A stretch of DNA of 64,000 bases from Quillaja saponaria (GCA_029379385.1 CM055607.1:11532001-11596000); one strand, 5' to 3'. Numbered from the stretch's first letter, positions 50,400 to 63,274 are shown. The notes: generated by a model from the letters alone, not told the origin. Program-made: numbers and translations.

Positions 50400-52440
50400 A
50401 TTACAATGAGAGGAATTATAATCTGTTTGAAAGAAGCTTAATGAGGGACACCAAAAATAATACATTTAATCCAAATAGAATGATGTGTCATTTATCCATA
50501 ATATAAAACAGTTTATCTTCAATAGACCCACTGTCCAGGTCAGCCTAATCCTCATATTTTAATAGCTAAGTACCAAATTTACCAACAAGCCAAGTTGATG
50601 TTTGATGCTATTTTTGTACGAGTTATAAAATACTACTGTAATATTTACTAATAATAAAAATAAGCTAATCATATATATATATATATTATTTATATTATAT
50701 AGAATAAAATATATCAAACTATCATGAAAATTTTGAGATGGATTTATTTACTAAATGAGGTTTAAAATAAAACAAATAACTCGCGAGTAGTTTAATTTAT
50801 TTGTATTTTAATATCAAAATGGACTTTTTTTTAAAAAAAAAACTACCTAGAGCAAAATTGTTAATAAATAGTTCACAAATAGTTTTGTTCGAAAAAAACT
50901 CTTTAAATAGATTTTCCTAAATGAAATGGATAATAGGTGAATATTTTAAGTTTTATTATTATACTAGTCACTCAAGAATATATGAAAAGAAAATATATTC
51001 TTCTCAACTTAATAAAACATGAAAAACAATAAATCAAGTGAAAGATATGTACATGTTTAATTTATTTTTTGCCAAGTTTATAATTAATATACAATATTTG
51101 GCCCGAGCTGTGCACAAAATTTTTAGGTCTAATGGATCAAATATTAACTCTTAAAGTATAAATAGAAAAAAAATGCCTCTTTTGACTAAGTTTGACAGAA
51201 ATTTAAATCGAATAGTTTTGAATATCTTATTGTTTGTACTTGACTTCAACTACTCAAGTTCGGAATATCTATTCAAATCTAAAATAATATTTGAATTTGA
51301 CAAATATTTAAATTCAAATTCGACCAATTTGAATATGCATTGCTGGAAATGATATTTATATAAAATTTCATGTTTAAAAATATGAATAAAATAAAACTAA
51401 ATAATTTAAATATCACATAACTATCATCACAACCTACAATATCACCATGTATACAACTAAAATAGACAAATAATAATAATAATAATAATTTCAAATAATC
51501 TTAAATACAAAACAATATCATACTAATGCTAAGCACCAATAAAATAAGAGTTAGTAATCAAGTAAAGTGTAATATTTTCTTTATAAAAATATCAAATAGT
51601 AAATCGAATACTTGTTAAATAGTTTGATAGAAAATTGAAGGCTCCACTGTTTTTGTCCTTCAAGATTATATTAGTGTTCAATTCAGGTTCTTCAAGAATT
51701 TACTCATTCAATTTTATCTTTCATGATTAAAATTTTTGAATCAAGTTTAATTTTTCTGTTTATATATTATGAATTAACTAAATAACCATACTTGACATAA
51801 GAATAATAACATACATAGCAAAACTTTTATAGTCATTTTATCATTAAATTATATAAAATTATTTTATTTATGCATAACATGAGAATGCGCTAGAAAGTAG
51901 ATTGTTTAAGAAAGACATTAATCCTAAATAATAAAATTAACCCGAAAACATTCATGAAAGATTAAATTAAAAACTAAGACAATCTTGAAAGACAAAAATA
52001 GTAATTTAAGCCAAAATTGAGTCGAAAAATACAAACAGTTGAATGTGGTTTAAATTTGAATTCTACAAATGATTTAAATATAAATTCAAATTAAATTTAA
52101 ATTTAAATATCAAAATATGAATTAAAATTGATGGAACAATGGGCCTGGTCCATTCTTAGCCCATTAGGATCTACGTCCAACACCATAGAAATAGAACATG
52201 TAAAACCTGAACTAAACCATGAACTTGGAAATTGTCGGAGTAGTTAGTCCTTGCCAAAGCTGCCACATGTATCATCTTGGCTAACGCTTGACACTTGCAG
52301 GGAAGCTAATTTCAGAAACTTTCAGAGAGAAGGAAGAGATGGAAAGAGGAAGAGGGGCAGGTAAGCCTAATCTTTTCGAGCAGAATATGGAACAGTTAAC
52401 AAAGGTCAATAGCAAACTGCTCCTACCCACTTATGCAACT
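50400..52440. other. AT-rich intergenic DNA; no gene seen
   Basis: This lies between the SAP 5' end and the DUF688-like gene, which diverge from each other. There are A/T runs and no believable ORF. An imperfect motif family around TTTAAATTTGAATTC and TAAATATAAATTCAAATT recurs near 51180-51320 and 52040-52130 and may be remnants of one old repeat. Confidence 0.5.
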
Positions 52441-52444
52441 AGTC

Positions 52445-52451
52445 TATATAA
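52445..52451 (+). promoter_or_regulatory. TATA box of the DUF688-like gene
   Basis: TATATAA lies 39 bases before the chosen ATG at 52490. With the usual 25-35 base spacing, transcription would begin about 52472-52485, giving a very short leader. No competing TATA motif or upstream ATG lies between. Confidence 0.5.
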
Positions 52452-52489
52452 GAGAATAATGTAACGCATTTCAGCAATCAGAAGTGAAA

Positions 52490-53714
52490 ATGGAAGAGAA
52501 AAAATCCGCAGAAAACTCCAAGAGGAGGCAAGTTCGTGAACCACCTTCAGTTCCTTTTCTTTGGGAAGTACAACCCGGAATTCCTATAAAAAACTGGAAA
52601 CCAGAGGTTTCTCCAGTCATCCAAGTTCCAGCACCTCCTGTGAAACTCATTGCCTCAGTTCCCTTCATATGGGAGGAAAAGCCTGGAAAGCCTCTTCCTT
52701 GTTTCACAGAGCAACAAGTGGAATCCGTTTCTCCCATACACACAAGCAAAGCTTATCTATCTAACATCACTCCAGCATACTCCTTTCCCTGGGACAAGAG
52801 TGACGGCGACAATGACAAAGAAGGCAGTAGCGACGGTGTTTATGATGATGGTGGATATAGTTATGACAAAGAATGGGCATCACAGTTGGACCTCGACACA
52901 TTAAGCTGGGAAACAGATGAATCATTTTAGCTCTGTTACCTCTTTGCTAGCAAACTGTCTTGTACCATCAGCAACAATCTCTACTGCTATTCCAACAGAA
53001 AGTAATAGTGATCAGTTAGAAGCCCCTAACTCACCAACTTCTCAGACAAGCAGTTGTACAAGCAGCTATGCTACTGGCAGTTCAAGCCTTATTGGGGCTT
53101 CTTTTCTGGAACGCCTCTTTCCTTTATTTCCACCCAATTCCGGCTTCCTTGGAAAGGTCCAATACTCAGAAAATGATACTATAACACCAGCAGAACCAAA
53201 GAGCAAACATCCTGATCACGAAAATAATAGCAGTGTCGGTATAAGAAGGCCACCAACACTTGGAGAGCTTATTATGATGAGCCGAAGGAGAAGCTACCGA
53301 AGGAAAGCTCTTCAAATGAGAAAAAGCGATCTATCAATGGTAATTACCCAGTTCTTGCATATATTTTCACTCTTACTAGTACTTGAAACTAAATGAATTA
53401 CCGGCCTTTTGACATTTCTATAGAAATATTAAAAGGCAATTAAGACAGTAATCCAACAATGATAAATATAAAATTGTACAACCTATATTAGAGTGATTCC
53501 TCTGAAGAACATGATAGTAGAACATATTATCATACCACCTACAATTGCTCGAAATGACATTTTAATACAATTTCTTTTTCTTGCCTGGATTAAAATGTGT
53601 CAGGAAATGATAATGAAGAACAGTTTTGGATGCTGCATGTTCCAAACTGGAAGCAAGACGATTGAAACATTGTACGGGAGGAGAAAGTGCTTCCCCAGAC
53701 TGAAATTAATGTAG
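52490..53714 (+). CDS. DUF688-like proline-rich protein of unknown function, with a +1 frameshift
   Basis: Exon 1 is 52490-53339 and exon 2 is 53604-53714 (stop TAG). The frame from MEEKKSAENS runs to DTLSWETDESF and stops at 52928 because of a four-base T run at 52925-52928. With three T it continues SSVTSLLANCLVP to the splice site, and the whole protein is 319 aa. It carries two copies of a short motif, PSVPFLWEVQPGIP and ASVPFIWEEKPGKP, the hallmark of DUF688 proteins. A Ser/Thr-rich middle follows, and a conserved basic C-terminal block RRPPTLGELIMMSRRRSYRR. Function is unknown in the family. It sits between the DUF668 gene and ACS12, the place where Arabidopsis has a proline-rich gene (At5g51680). 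It ends 289 bases from the converging ACS12-type gene. The ATG at 52490 was preferred over an in-frame GTG two codons earlier. Confidence 0.75.
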
Positions 53715-54003
53715 ACCGGCAATCTCTATCTGCCTCGTGGTTCAAGATCACTTTGCAATTAACTCTATCAATTAAATTCCTGTGCAGACCATTTTACTAT
53801 CCCACTTCTGGGATTTGTTGGTGCAAAACAATACTACTTCTGCAGTGTAACTAAATCTGAAACTCTGTAAGAACTGCAAGATTGTTGAACTCTATCTGTC
53901 AGTGAAAATGGGAATGTATACATCCCTTTTAATATTTCCTTACACAGCACTTCTATAGAGCGATATCTGAAAATCAACTTAAACATTTAAATGTCTTAGA
54001 TTT

Positions 54004-57000
54004 TCAACTAGAAGATTTAGAAGTTTCAGCAACTCTCCTGATTCTTTCTATAACTACAGGGATATCATCTGAAATTATAGAACTAAAACAGATTCGGAAC
54101 CATCCTGGTTCTATGCAATGGCAGGCTGACCCAGGAGTTAGATTGATCTTAGCTATACTAAAAAGCTTCTCCCATAACTCAAGTTCACCTTTCTCACTGT
54201 AAGAACGAATTAATCCACTCATATCAGCCCAACAGTAAAAACCGGCACTGCTCTTCGTACATTTGATTCCTAATTGAATTAGACCATCCTCAAAAGCATC
54301 ATGCATCTCTCGTATTCTTTTCTTGCTGATTTCAATATATTCCTTTATAAATCTAGTATCTGAAAGCATCGAAGTTACCAGCCTCTGGGTTGGAGCAGAA
54401 ATAGAGGAAAATCTAGTTAACTTTTTAGCCGCATCCAAAACACTCTTGTTATATGAATATATTACCCCAACTCTAAAGCCAGAAAGAGAGAGGTCTTTTG
54501 ACAGGCCATATATTATATGAAACCTGCTCTTATCATAACCTTCAGACTCAAGAATCTCAGCCACACTCACAAACTCCTCGTCTCCATACACGGATCCAGC
54601 ATATATTTCATCAGATATGATATGGATGTTCTTCTCCTGCGCAAAGTCTAGAAGACTGTAAAGCATGTCCTTTGACATCAGATTTCCAACAGGATTAGCA
54701 GGGTTGGAAATGAGGACTCCACGAACTTTTACTCCTCGCTTTCTTGCCTGACTAAAGGCTTGATCAAGAGCAGTTATACTTGGTACAAAATTGTCTGTAC
54801 TACGACAGTGAACAGGAATTAGCTCTACTCCTGTTCGCAACCTCATATCCCTGTCAAAACTGCAGATGTTTTTCCAAATTAACTTCCAGGCTTGCAGTCA
54901 AAAGTTTACAATGGGTTTCTACTCAAAATAAGAACGCAAAGACTAAAACATGACAGTTTTTAGAGGCAAAGATTACCCCGGATAATAAGGTGTGGGGACA
55001 AGGAATGCATTTCCATGGTCAGCCAAGCAGAAGCATAGTATCTCAAGTGCAGGAGTTGCACCAGATGTTAACACCATCTGTTCTGGAACAAATAACAATG
55101 ATCTTCCCATGACCTGAGACATAAAACCTGACATAGCCTGCAAGTTAAAAAACAAAAATAATATCAAACAAATATGACAATAGAAAAGCTCAAATGAATC
55201 GTAATTGGCATATGAAACTCTTCATAAAAGAAAACAACATAGGAGCAAGGCTGTCAAGATCGAGATCTTAACTAAGATCGTGGAGGGTCTGCAAGATCGA
55301 ATCATAAGATCGAAAGATCTTACAAATTTTGTAAAATACCCCTTAAAAATATAAATATACTTGTAATAAGTTATAATGTTATACATAAGAGTAAAATATA
55401 TAATAAGTACCTACATATTTACCACATCATGACCAAAAAATTTATGAACAATAAATTACTATATAGCTCTAAAGCACCGATACTTTAGATTGGGGGTCGT
55501 ATCCGTGTCGAATACGTATCTGACACGGATACGGCCCCGATACGCTGGGATACGTATCAAATTCGTATCCATAATTACTTTTTTAATTTTTTAATTTTTT
55601 TAAATTCGATACGGCTCGGATACGGCTCGGATACGGCTTGACACGGCTCGGATACGGTTGGACACGGCTCGAATAAGACAGGACACTGCTCAGATACGGC
55701 GGGACACGGCTCGGATACGGCTCCCATGTTTTGGTTGACACCAAAACATTGCATTTTGATCATTTTTACTTCTTTTCTTTGTGAATTCCTCTCCTCTGTG
55801 TCTTTTGTTCTCCATTAACAATTGTCGATTCACTGGATTGGTATCATTGAAGCAGCTTTTGATTCGCCGTTCCTGGGTTCGAAGCTTCTTCTGATTTTCA
55901 AACTGTTCTTCATCTTCACTACTTGTCGAAGCTTTAAAGTTCTCAAGTTATTCATCTTCTCCATAGCCTGTGATAATCCAATTCACAATAATCACTGTTG
56001 AGGCCTCCAAAGCTTCCTTCCCAGTGAGTAATCCTCCACTTTTATCTCCCTCTCTCACTTCCCCTACTTTTTGTCTGAAAAATGGTGTTATGGACTTCTT
56101 GTTGGCACTAATCCAGAATCTATGTGTTGTTGACTCCAAAACTTGCTGTTGTTAGCTCTTTTAATGTTTATGAGAATTGATGTGCATTGTTTATTGTTTC
56201 TTTTATTCCATATTAGCTTATGAAGTTATTCTCCTTGTGTTCTAGTCTATGTTTGTTTCCTTTGTTGCTTTTGTAGAAGCTTTTATAAAGTTTGCATCTG
56301 TGAGAATATATGATAGAGTTTTGCATTGAATCTATTACTGTTGCATAAATTTTTTTGATTCTTTTTTATTTGGGACTTTCTTTTAATTTTAATTAGAGAA
56401 AAATTTAATGTAATGAATTGTGTTTGTTGGACTAGTATGTTATGAATTGTACTTGTTTGATAACTACTATATGATGAGTTTGCTCAATTTATGTTTTTTA
56501 GATAATTGTATGTTATGAATTACCATTTTATGTTATAAATTATATATAAAAATAAAATTTAAAATTATTTAATTAAACGTATCCTTAACGTATCGGATCC
56601 TTGTTTTTAAGAAATTAGTGTATTCCCGTGTCGGATAAGTATCGTATCGGATTCTCGTATCCGTATCCGTGCTTCATAGCTATATAGATTATAAACTACC
56701 AACATAGATTAATGTAGTAATTAGTTTATTTTTCTAGGATAGGTAATTAGCTATCATAAACCAAGTTAGGTGATAATAAATATAAATAATATCTATGAAA
56801 AATGAGATGCAGATTCTAAGATAGCCAAAAAAAAAAAAATGGGAGGAAGATGGAGGCACGGTATGGACACTAGGGTTTAGTTTTCTTAGAAAGAGAGGTT
56901 GAGAGGTTGTGGTAATGGTCTTGGATTGAGTTCCTAGGATGGTCTAAGAAGCCCAAAGATGAGAAAAAGCCAATCCAACCCCTAAAAAACAGCCCATAAT

Positions 57001-58283
57001 GATTTTTTAGAAGATCGGTAAGATCTTACATCTGATCCTACTGATCTTACTCCAATCTTGCTAAACTACAATTTGTGACATGTTTTAAATCGTTTGGGGT
57101 ACGTGAGATCCTAAGATCATGCGATCTTATAAATTAACTAGCGATCTTGACAACAATGCACAGGAGAGCACTAGGTTCCTGATCACCAACTTTCAGTACC
57201 AAATTGACATAACAGAAATGAAGAAAACACAAATAAAATAGGGGACAACTGAAACTACCACAAAATCAAAAATACTATGTCTGCAGCACATTTGATATTC
57301 AGGACTATCCTTTACGAAAAGTTCATTTATCACAGATTCACAATCTATGGTAAGGCCATCTTAAAGAAAATATTGAGGATCCCCAAATTTAAGTTAATGA
57401 TTTAGAGTTTGATGCTAGTAAACGGAAAACCCATGAACAAGATAGGCATTGTGTAGAAACAATTATATTATGAGACCTCAAAAAAAAAAAAACATCAGTT
57501 AGTGTAATTAAACAAAGAAAACTACAAAAATCAATGCACTGCAACATTCTTAATAAGAAGGAATCAAACCACCACAACAGAACTTCTTAAAATGCAGTAT
57601 CTATCATACCATTTTCAGTTCCCACAGTCCATCAAACGGCTGGTACGAAGCAATCCCACTAATGCTCAAAGTGTGACCATCTGTTCCCATTATTGAATCC
57701 TTCACGTTCTCCAAAAGCCAATTCTCAATCAAATCCAAACACAGCTACAACGATAAAACACTCAATTAACAAATACCCCAAAACCAGAAATGGAAACCCA
57801 ATGGCCAAGACAAGAAAGGAAAAAAAAAAAAAAAAAACTGACCTTGTTGTCAGATAAGCCGAGCTGAATTATGCCATTCGGATTGTTCAGTCTATCATAC
57901 GAATCTTCCGAGGCCGAAACTCTCTCTAGTCCAATGTAATACAGCGAATCATCGGGTTTCGCAATCAAACTCCCCCGTGAAGACACCTGAACCCGGCCCA
58001 TAGATCCACGGCTTGACAAATTAGACCGGGATGTCGACCGTGGCAGCTCCGCGAGGTTCTGAGACGACGGCGACGGAGACGTAGGATTCGAAGATGGATT
58101 AGACTTACGGTTTCGTTTCAGATAAAATTGTAGGAAGTAGAAGAGAGCACAAGGGATGAGAGAACCCAACAGCAGGCTTCCTCTACCTTGGACTACACCT
58201 TGAAGAGGCACTATCAGCCTCATGGCTGTAGCTCCAGCGGGATTTCGGGTCTGTTTCTGATCCTCAGGGTCACTTTGGGTCAT
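54004..58283 (-). CDS. ACS12: ACS10/ACS12-type PLP aminotransferase (ACC-synthase-like)
   Basis: Four exons on the minus strand: 58283-57843, 57744-57610, 55137-54977 and 54859-54004. They join without frame errors to 530 aa. Residues 36-55 ([20 protein letters not shown]) form an N-terminal hydrophobic segment followed by KRNRK and a Ser-rich linker. The fold-type-I aminotransferase part shows [17 protein letters not shown] near the substrate-binding glutamate, [17 protein letters not shown] (about 298-304), SDEIYAG (Asp about 329, Tyr about 332), the Schiff-base lysine in [15 protein letters not shown] (Lys about 367), and WFRICFSS near the C-terminus. Family knowledge: ACS10 and ACS12 look like ACC synthases but act as aspartate/aromatic aminotransferases and do not complement ACC synthesis. 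The N-terminus (MTQSDPEDQ...[15 protein letters not shown]) also resembles ACS10, so paralogue identity rests partly on synteny. Intron 2 is enlarged to 2.5 kb by nested transposons. Confidence 0.92.
55252..57152. mobile_element. Outer non-autonomous DNA transposon in ACS12-type intron 2, interrupted by a second element
   Basis: The left end TGTCAAGATCG (55252-55262) is matched by the inverted right end CGATCTTGACA (57142-57152). Both subterminal zones are dense in AAGATC/GATCTTA motifs (for example around 55270-55325 and 57010-57145). Without the inner insertion the element is about 0.7 kb and non-coding. A target-site duplication could not be settled; CAAGGC and CAATGC flank the ends imperfectly. 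Its structure (short inverted ends plus clustered subterminal motifs) suggests a hAT-type MITE. Confidence 0.65.
55467..56679. mobile_element. Inner non-autonomous DNA transposon (about 1.2 kb), nested in the outer one
   Basis: The ends are inverted: left CTCTAAAGCACCGATAC and right, reversed, CTATGAAGCACGGATAC. They are flanked by CTATATAG on both sides (55459-55466 and 56680-56687), an apparent 8-bp target duplication; because CTATATAG is itself palindromic, the exact end is ambiguous. The left subterminal zone (about 55490-55720) is an irregular array of GGATACGGCTC-like units. The right (about 56575-56665) has the inverse CGTATCC units. The interior shows no transposase. An 8-bp duplication plus subterminal repeats points to the hAT superfamily. 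Confidence 0.8.
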
Positions 58284-58509
58284 GAGGTTGGCGGCTCAAT
58301 CCGCCGGAAAGTGATACCTCGGTGGGTCCGCCAGGTGGTGGATGCGTGTGTTGCGAAGGTTGGCTTCGGTGGTTGTGGAAGCGTGTGTTGAGTAAGAAGA
58401 GCGAAGAGTGTTCGTTTATCCGATGCACCATTCATTAGTTTTGGTATATTCATCATTTGTTCCAAAAACGACGCTAAAATTGCAATCGTTTTTTTTCCCG
58501 ACACTGTAC

Positions 58510-61500
58510 GACAATGTCATATGTTGTAGTTTAATATTTACTAACTAAAACAATTGTGTGTTTTAGAATGACAACATGAGTTGCAGCTTTCAAATTTTAA
58601 AATTAACCTTCAGAGCCCAGTTATCTTGAGTTCCGAACAAAGATATGTTACAGGTCAAGATTATAAAATTTATCAAGACTTAACTAGTCATGATTTTGCT
58701 AAAACAAATTCGAATATATAAAGTTAAGAAGATGAACAAACTTGACTGACACTGTATAACTATTTGGTAGTTGAATTGTGTGAAATCTAAAATTGATGAA
58801 AATTAAAATAATCTAGAGAACCAGACAAGTAAGTACTGGTTTTAGTGATTGGGACAATTTATTTGTTTTTAAAATTTAAAAAATTAAAATTAATTAATTT
58901 TATTAATATTTTAATAGATAATGCTAATATGTATTCAAATCTAAAGAACTAATGTATTTTTATTAATTTATTTACTATTATATGTATTCGTAAGGTAAAA
59001 ATTTATAATCTCTCATTTATCTTCTTTTTTTATCTATATTTTTATAATAAAAAATAATATTTAATCTATCTCATTTTTTTTATTTATATCTAGTCATTAT
59101 TATATCTAAAAAAATAGATTAAATGAGATAAGTGATATTATTATATACTAGTGAATTCGTTTTTTTTTCTTCTTTCTAATTGTTGTTGATTGAGAAGTAA
59201 GGAAATAATGGTTGAGAATGATAACTAAATAGCATATAAGATATATAATATTAATTATATTGACTTCCATTATACATTTCTTCTAATACTCTTAAGTACA
59301 CATTTCTTCTAATACTCTCAAGTACATACCAGGATGGGTAACATGTGTATTATTAATATTTAATTATTATAATTAATTAAGATAAAACTATAATTAACTT
59401 AATATTTCATTTGTTTTGTAATTCTGTTTGCTTGAATGGGTTTGATTCGTTAAAGATTTGATTTTTCTTATATTTTATTCAGTTATTGATTCATTATTTT
59501 TCTCAACAGTAGTTTCAGTTTTATTTGTTAATTTTCTGTTTGCTCAAGAGAAGCCAGTTCCATCAATCTGAGATTTCAAACTTGAATAATCCAGTTCCGG
59601 TTGCTCAGAACAGTCCACTATACTTTTTTAACCTTAAATTGTCCTAGCACGGAGAACAAGTGGAGTGAGGTTGGATTTCAATTTCTGGGTCACGGGTTCT
59701 AATGTTTTTGAAGAGGTTTAATGGCGTCCTTAAAACTAAATCCATAAATGTTTAATTAGGTTAATTAGCATTTTTATCTTAATTAAATTTTAACTTTTAA
59801 ATATTAATAATAAATAATATCTATCTAAGTGTGTATTTGAGAATATTGAGAGAATATATAACGAAAATGAGTTGAGTTCTAATATATTTATGACGTCATC
59901 TAATCTGATTATAACTTTGATTCTAATTTGATTGATAAATTTTTTAAATTGTTCACGGATTAAAACATTTCTATAACAACTAATAATTGATTAAAGTTGA
60001 AATTGAAGAAAAGAATAGTATGGCTGCCGCCCCTATTTGACTCTCAAACTCCTCATCAATGTTTGAAAACTAAATTAATTTAGCTTTTTTTTTTAATTTT
60101 ATTTGTTTATTCATTTCTCATTAATTATCCTCAATATTCATAGTTAATTATTACATGCCGCAAAAACTACAATTTTGTTGGTTTATCATTAAAAAAAAAT
60201 TGAAGCATAGAAATTCAAGTTTTCTTTCTAAATGATTAGTGGAAAAATCATTGCATATTTTAAAAGATAAACTTTATGAAATGATTGACAACTCATGGAG
60301 AAAAATCATTAAAAGGGAAATTTTAAAAAAAGAATAAAAAGTCAAAGTAAGGGTTAGCGACAACAACGGGAAAGATAATGAAAAGCAAACATAATGAGAA
60401 GCTTTATAAGTCATGAATGCGAAAATATTATCATGTAATTATTAAAAAACAAATTATCGAATTATGTTAAAATATTATTTTAATGTAAATGTGGAGCAAT
60501 CGTATATTATATAATATTATCATTTCTAGTAGAGTTATAACTTGTAAAGAGTTAAAGAAAATGTTTTTTTTTAATATAATTTTTATTCATAATAATTTAT
60601 ATTTTTTGGTGAACATTATAATTTTTTTAACTTATATGCTCTTATTTATGTTTTTCTTTTTATTAATTTCATTTTCTCTTTCTATGATTTGTTTCCTAAT
60701 TAAAAGCTTAAGGTTTTTCAATGGATGAAAACAAAAATTGGCAAGGCTGGAAATTGTTGGTTGAGTTTCCTTGGATTTGAATTGGCAGGAGGAGCGTGCA
60801 CCTTTTCATTCATCCATATACTTCATTTAGAAAAGGACAAAATTGTATTTTAACTTGAATAAGAAAAGATTCCTTAAGGACAGCGTTGAAAATAATTAAA
60901 ACAGCGAAGAAACTGCCGAAATTGCAGAGCTGGCCGTACGCATACACTATACATGCAAAGACTAACGGGTTGTTTGCTTGTTCATGTTGAAACGGGATGT
61001 GAAATGACCATCTTATCTTTACTACTGCCACATAGCTTCTTTAAATTTAAATTTCAAAAAAATAAAATAAAATTGCTCCATTAAATAGTTTGTTGGGATT
61101 CTGATCAATGGATCCAAGGAAAACAGTTAAATTTGATTTGTCAAATTTTCAAATTAATAAATAAATAAGGATATTTCTAACAAATGTCCGTAAATTACTT
61201 GTTAAGATTATATAAATAAAAAACTTGTATAATTTATTACGCAAGTTGGTTATAATTTTAGTATTATGTAATACATATATTGTTAAATTTAAATATCATA
61301 TTTATTTTATTTATTATAATTAAAAAGTACTATTAAGATATTAAAATATCCTGTCAATAAATAAAAGAGTTTGAAACTCATTATTTTAGAAAGGCATGTG
61401 AATGGTGCCATGGAGTTAGGTGAGACTCCAACCCTCATTGAAATTGGTTGCATTTGAATTCATTAAAATGTATAGTATAACTCAATTTAATTTGGACTGA

Positions 61501-62760
61501 ACTGAATAGTTTTGATAACATGTTAGAGTCACATTCTTAAATAGAAAACTTATATAATTTATTACACTAGTTGATCATAATAGAATTTGACAAACTCATT
61601 ATGTTGAAATATGAGACTGAATTGAATGACCTTGATAATATATTAGAGTCACACCCTTAATACTAATCAATTTATATTATGAGATGTAACTCATTTACTT
61701 ATATATTTTTTGAATACTTATTATGTTAGCAATGTGAGAGATATCATATCGACAGTTTACATAAATCTAACTATAAATAAAAAAATTAAAATGAACTATG
61801 ATAATTAATAAGTAATATAAAAATTTAAGAGTTATCAATGCTGAGATTTTTGACACAATTCATTAGTTCTCCCAAACACTATATCTAATTCATTTAATCA
61901 ATAATTTTAATTAATTTTTGTGCCGAATTCAATTAGCCGTATGTGATTCATAGCAATGATAAAATAAAATAAAGATTAAATCTGAAATAAGTGAATTTCA
62001 TGATTAATTTGGGAGTTGTGTTTCTTTTTTGCTATTTAAGAGGTATATAAAAACAACTATTTTGAATTTTAGTAAAAATGAAAAAATTATTATATTATAA
62101 CTGATAAAATACTCTAACAAAACCAATTGAGTTAGAAAAAATATAAAATGAGGAGAGTGTTTGTTGCAAAAAAATAGTATATTAAGAATGTTTAAACTGA
62201 ACAAGTAAGGAATAGATACCAATCATTTGAGTTAAATTATTGACAAACTTTCATTAATCTAATATATGTTTTTGAATATTAGTTAATAGGATTACATTTT
62301 TCTTTCAAATTTAGGTAAATATAGAATAAAACATATTTCATCAAATGAATTAGAAATGTCAGTATCATTTCACTAAATTTTAAAAAAAAGGAGAGTGACT
62401 TCTACTCATTTATTAATTTAATATACAAAATGTAAAACTATACTCCATTATTTTTCTACTTAATTTTTCATTAGCCTGAAGTGAATATATTTGACTTAGT
62501 TTTCAAAAAATAAAATATAAAAATTGTCTAATCTTAAAATAATAATTTGGGCAACTCTGCTACCAATCAGATTCCTAATTTATACCCAAAGAAACTTGAT
62601 AACTCCCCAGTTTTTTTCATTTTCGAATTTCTGGTGGGGTCGTTTTTTAATTGTTTTTCTTTTCTGTCTCCAACAAAGAAGGGCATAATCGACATATCAA
62701 AACCTAAATTATATCCACGCAGATATTGAAGAACAGTCCCGGTATTCGGACCCACCAGTT
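58510..62760. other. 4.2-kb AT-rich intergenic region between ACS12-type and TPX2-family genes; no gene seen
   Basis: The two flanking genes diverge, so both promoters are at its borders. The interior is dominated by A/T runs. It contains a 26-bp tandem duplication at 59274-59325, and two related segments around 61494-61545 and 61610-61665 that share TTAGAGTCACA and TTGATAA motifs. ORFs such as plus strand 60489-60728 are hydrophobic low-complexity translations and resemble nothing known. Confidence 0.55.
59274..59325. repeat. 26-bp tandem duplication
   Basis: Two adjacent 26-base copies beginning ACATTTCTTCTAATACTCT differ at one base (T versus C at the 20th position). Confidence 0.9.
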
Positions 62761-62780
62761 TAAAATTCGGATCCTTCTAA

Positions 62781-62830
62781 ACTTCGGCGCTATTTATAAA
62801 ATCCCGCCCCCAATTATTGTGTTCTTCATC
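62781..62830 (+). promoter_or_regulatory. Core promoter of the TPX2-family gene, with TATA-like and E2F-like motifs
   Basis: TATTTATAAA (62791-62800) is flanked by TTCGGCGC just upstream and ATCCCGCCCC just downstream (62801-62810). Both GC-rich motifs are near matches to the E2F site TTTSSCGC, one on each strand. A pyrimidine-rich leader follows toward the ATG at 63275. S-phase/G2 control by E2F would suit a mitotic microtubule protein, but neither motif is a perfect match, so this is inference. Confidence 0.4.
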
Positions 62831-63274
62831 ATCCTTCTATGCCTCCCTTTTCCCAACGAAATCTTCGCCTTCCGCTCCGACAAAATCCCCGGGTTTCTCA
62901 CGAATAAGAACAATGAAAATTCTGATTTTCTCTCTCATTTTCCGGGAAAATAAATGAATTCGCGGGGAACGAGAGAAAGAAAAAGAATCGCGATTGATTT
63001 TAGTGGAGTTGGGAAACAAATGACCAGAACTTTCTTTCATTCACTGCCGACGAGAGAGAAAGTGATAGAAAGTTTTCGAGGATCAATTGTTCAATCAGTA
63101 AAGTCCTGGAGCTATCTTTTCTATTTTAGTTTCCGGGAAAGTTAGCGAGGAATTGAAATAGGAGATAAAATTTTATTAGATTTTGTAATTTTGAATTAAA
63201 TGATTACCAATGGAGCGCCTTTTCATTTCATTGTCTAAACCGTGATTTCAAGTGACTGGCATTTAAGAAAGAGT

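Noticed and set aside
55575..55763. Repeat-rich minus-strand ORF with SEPCPAV units
   Set aside because: It is a translation of the GGATACGG subterminal array of the inner transposon, not a gene.
62726..62953. 75-aa ORF upstream of TPX2
   Set aside because: It spans the TATA-like core promoter and pyrimidine-rich leader and has no recognisable domain.
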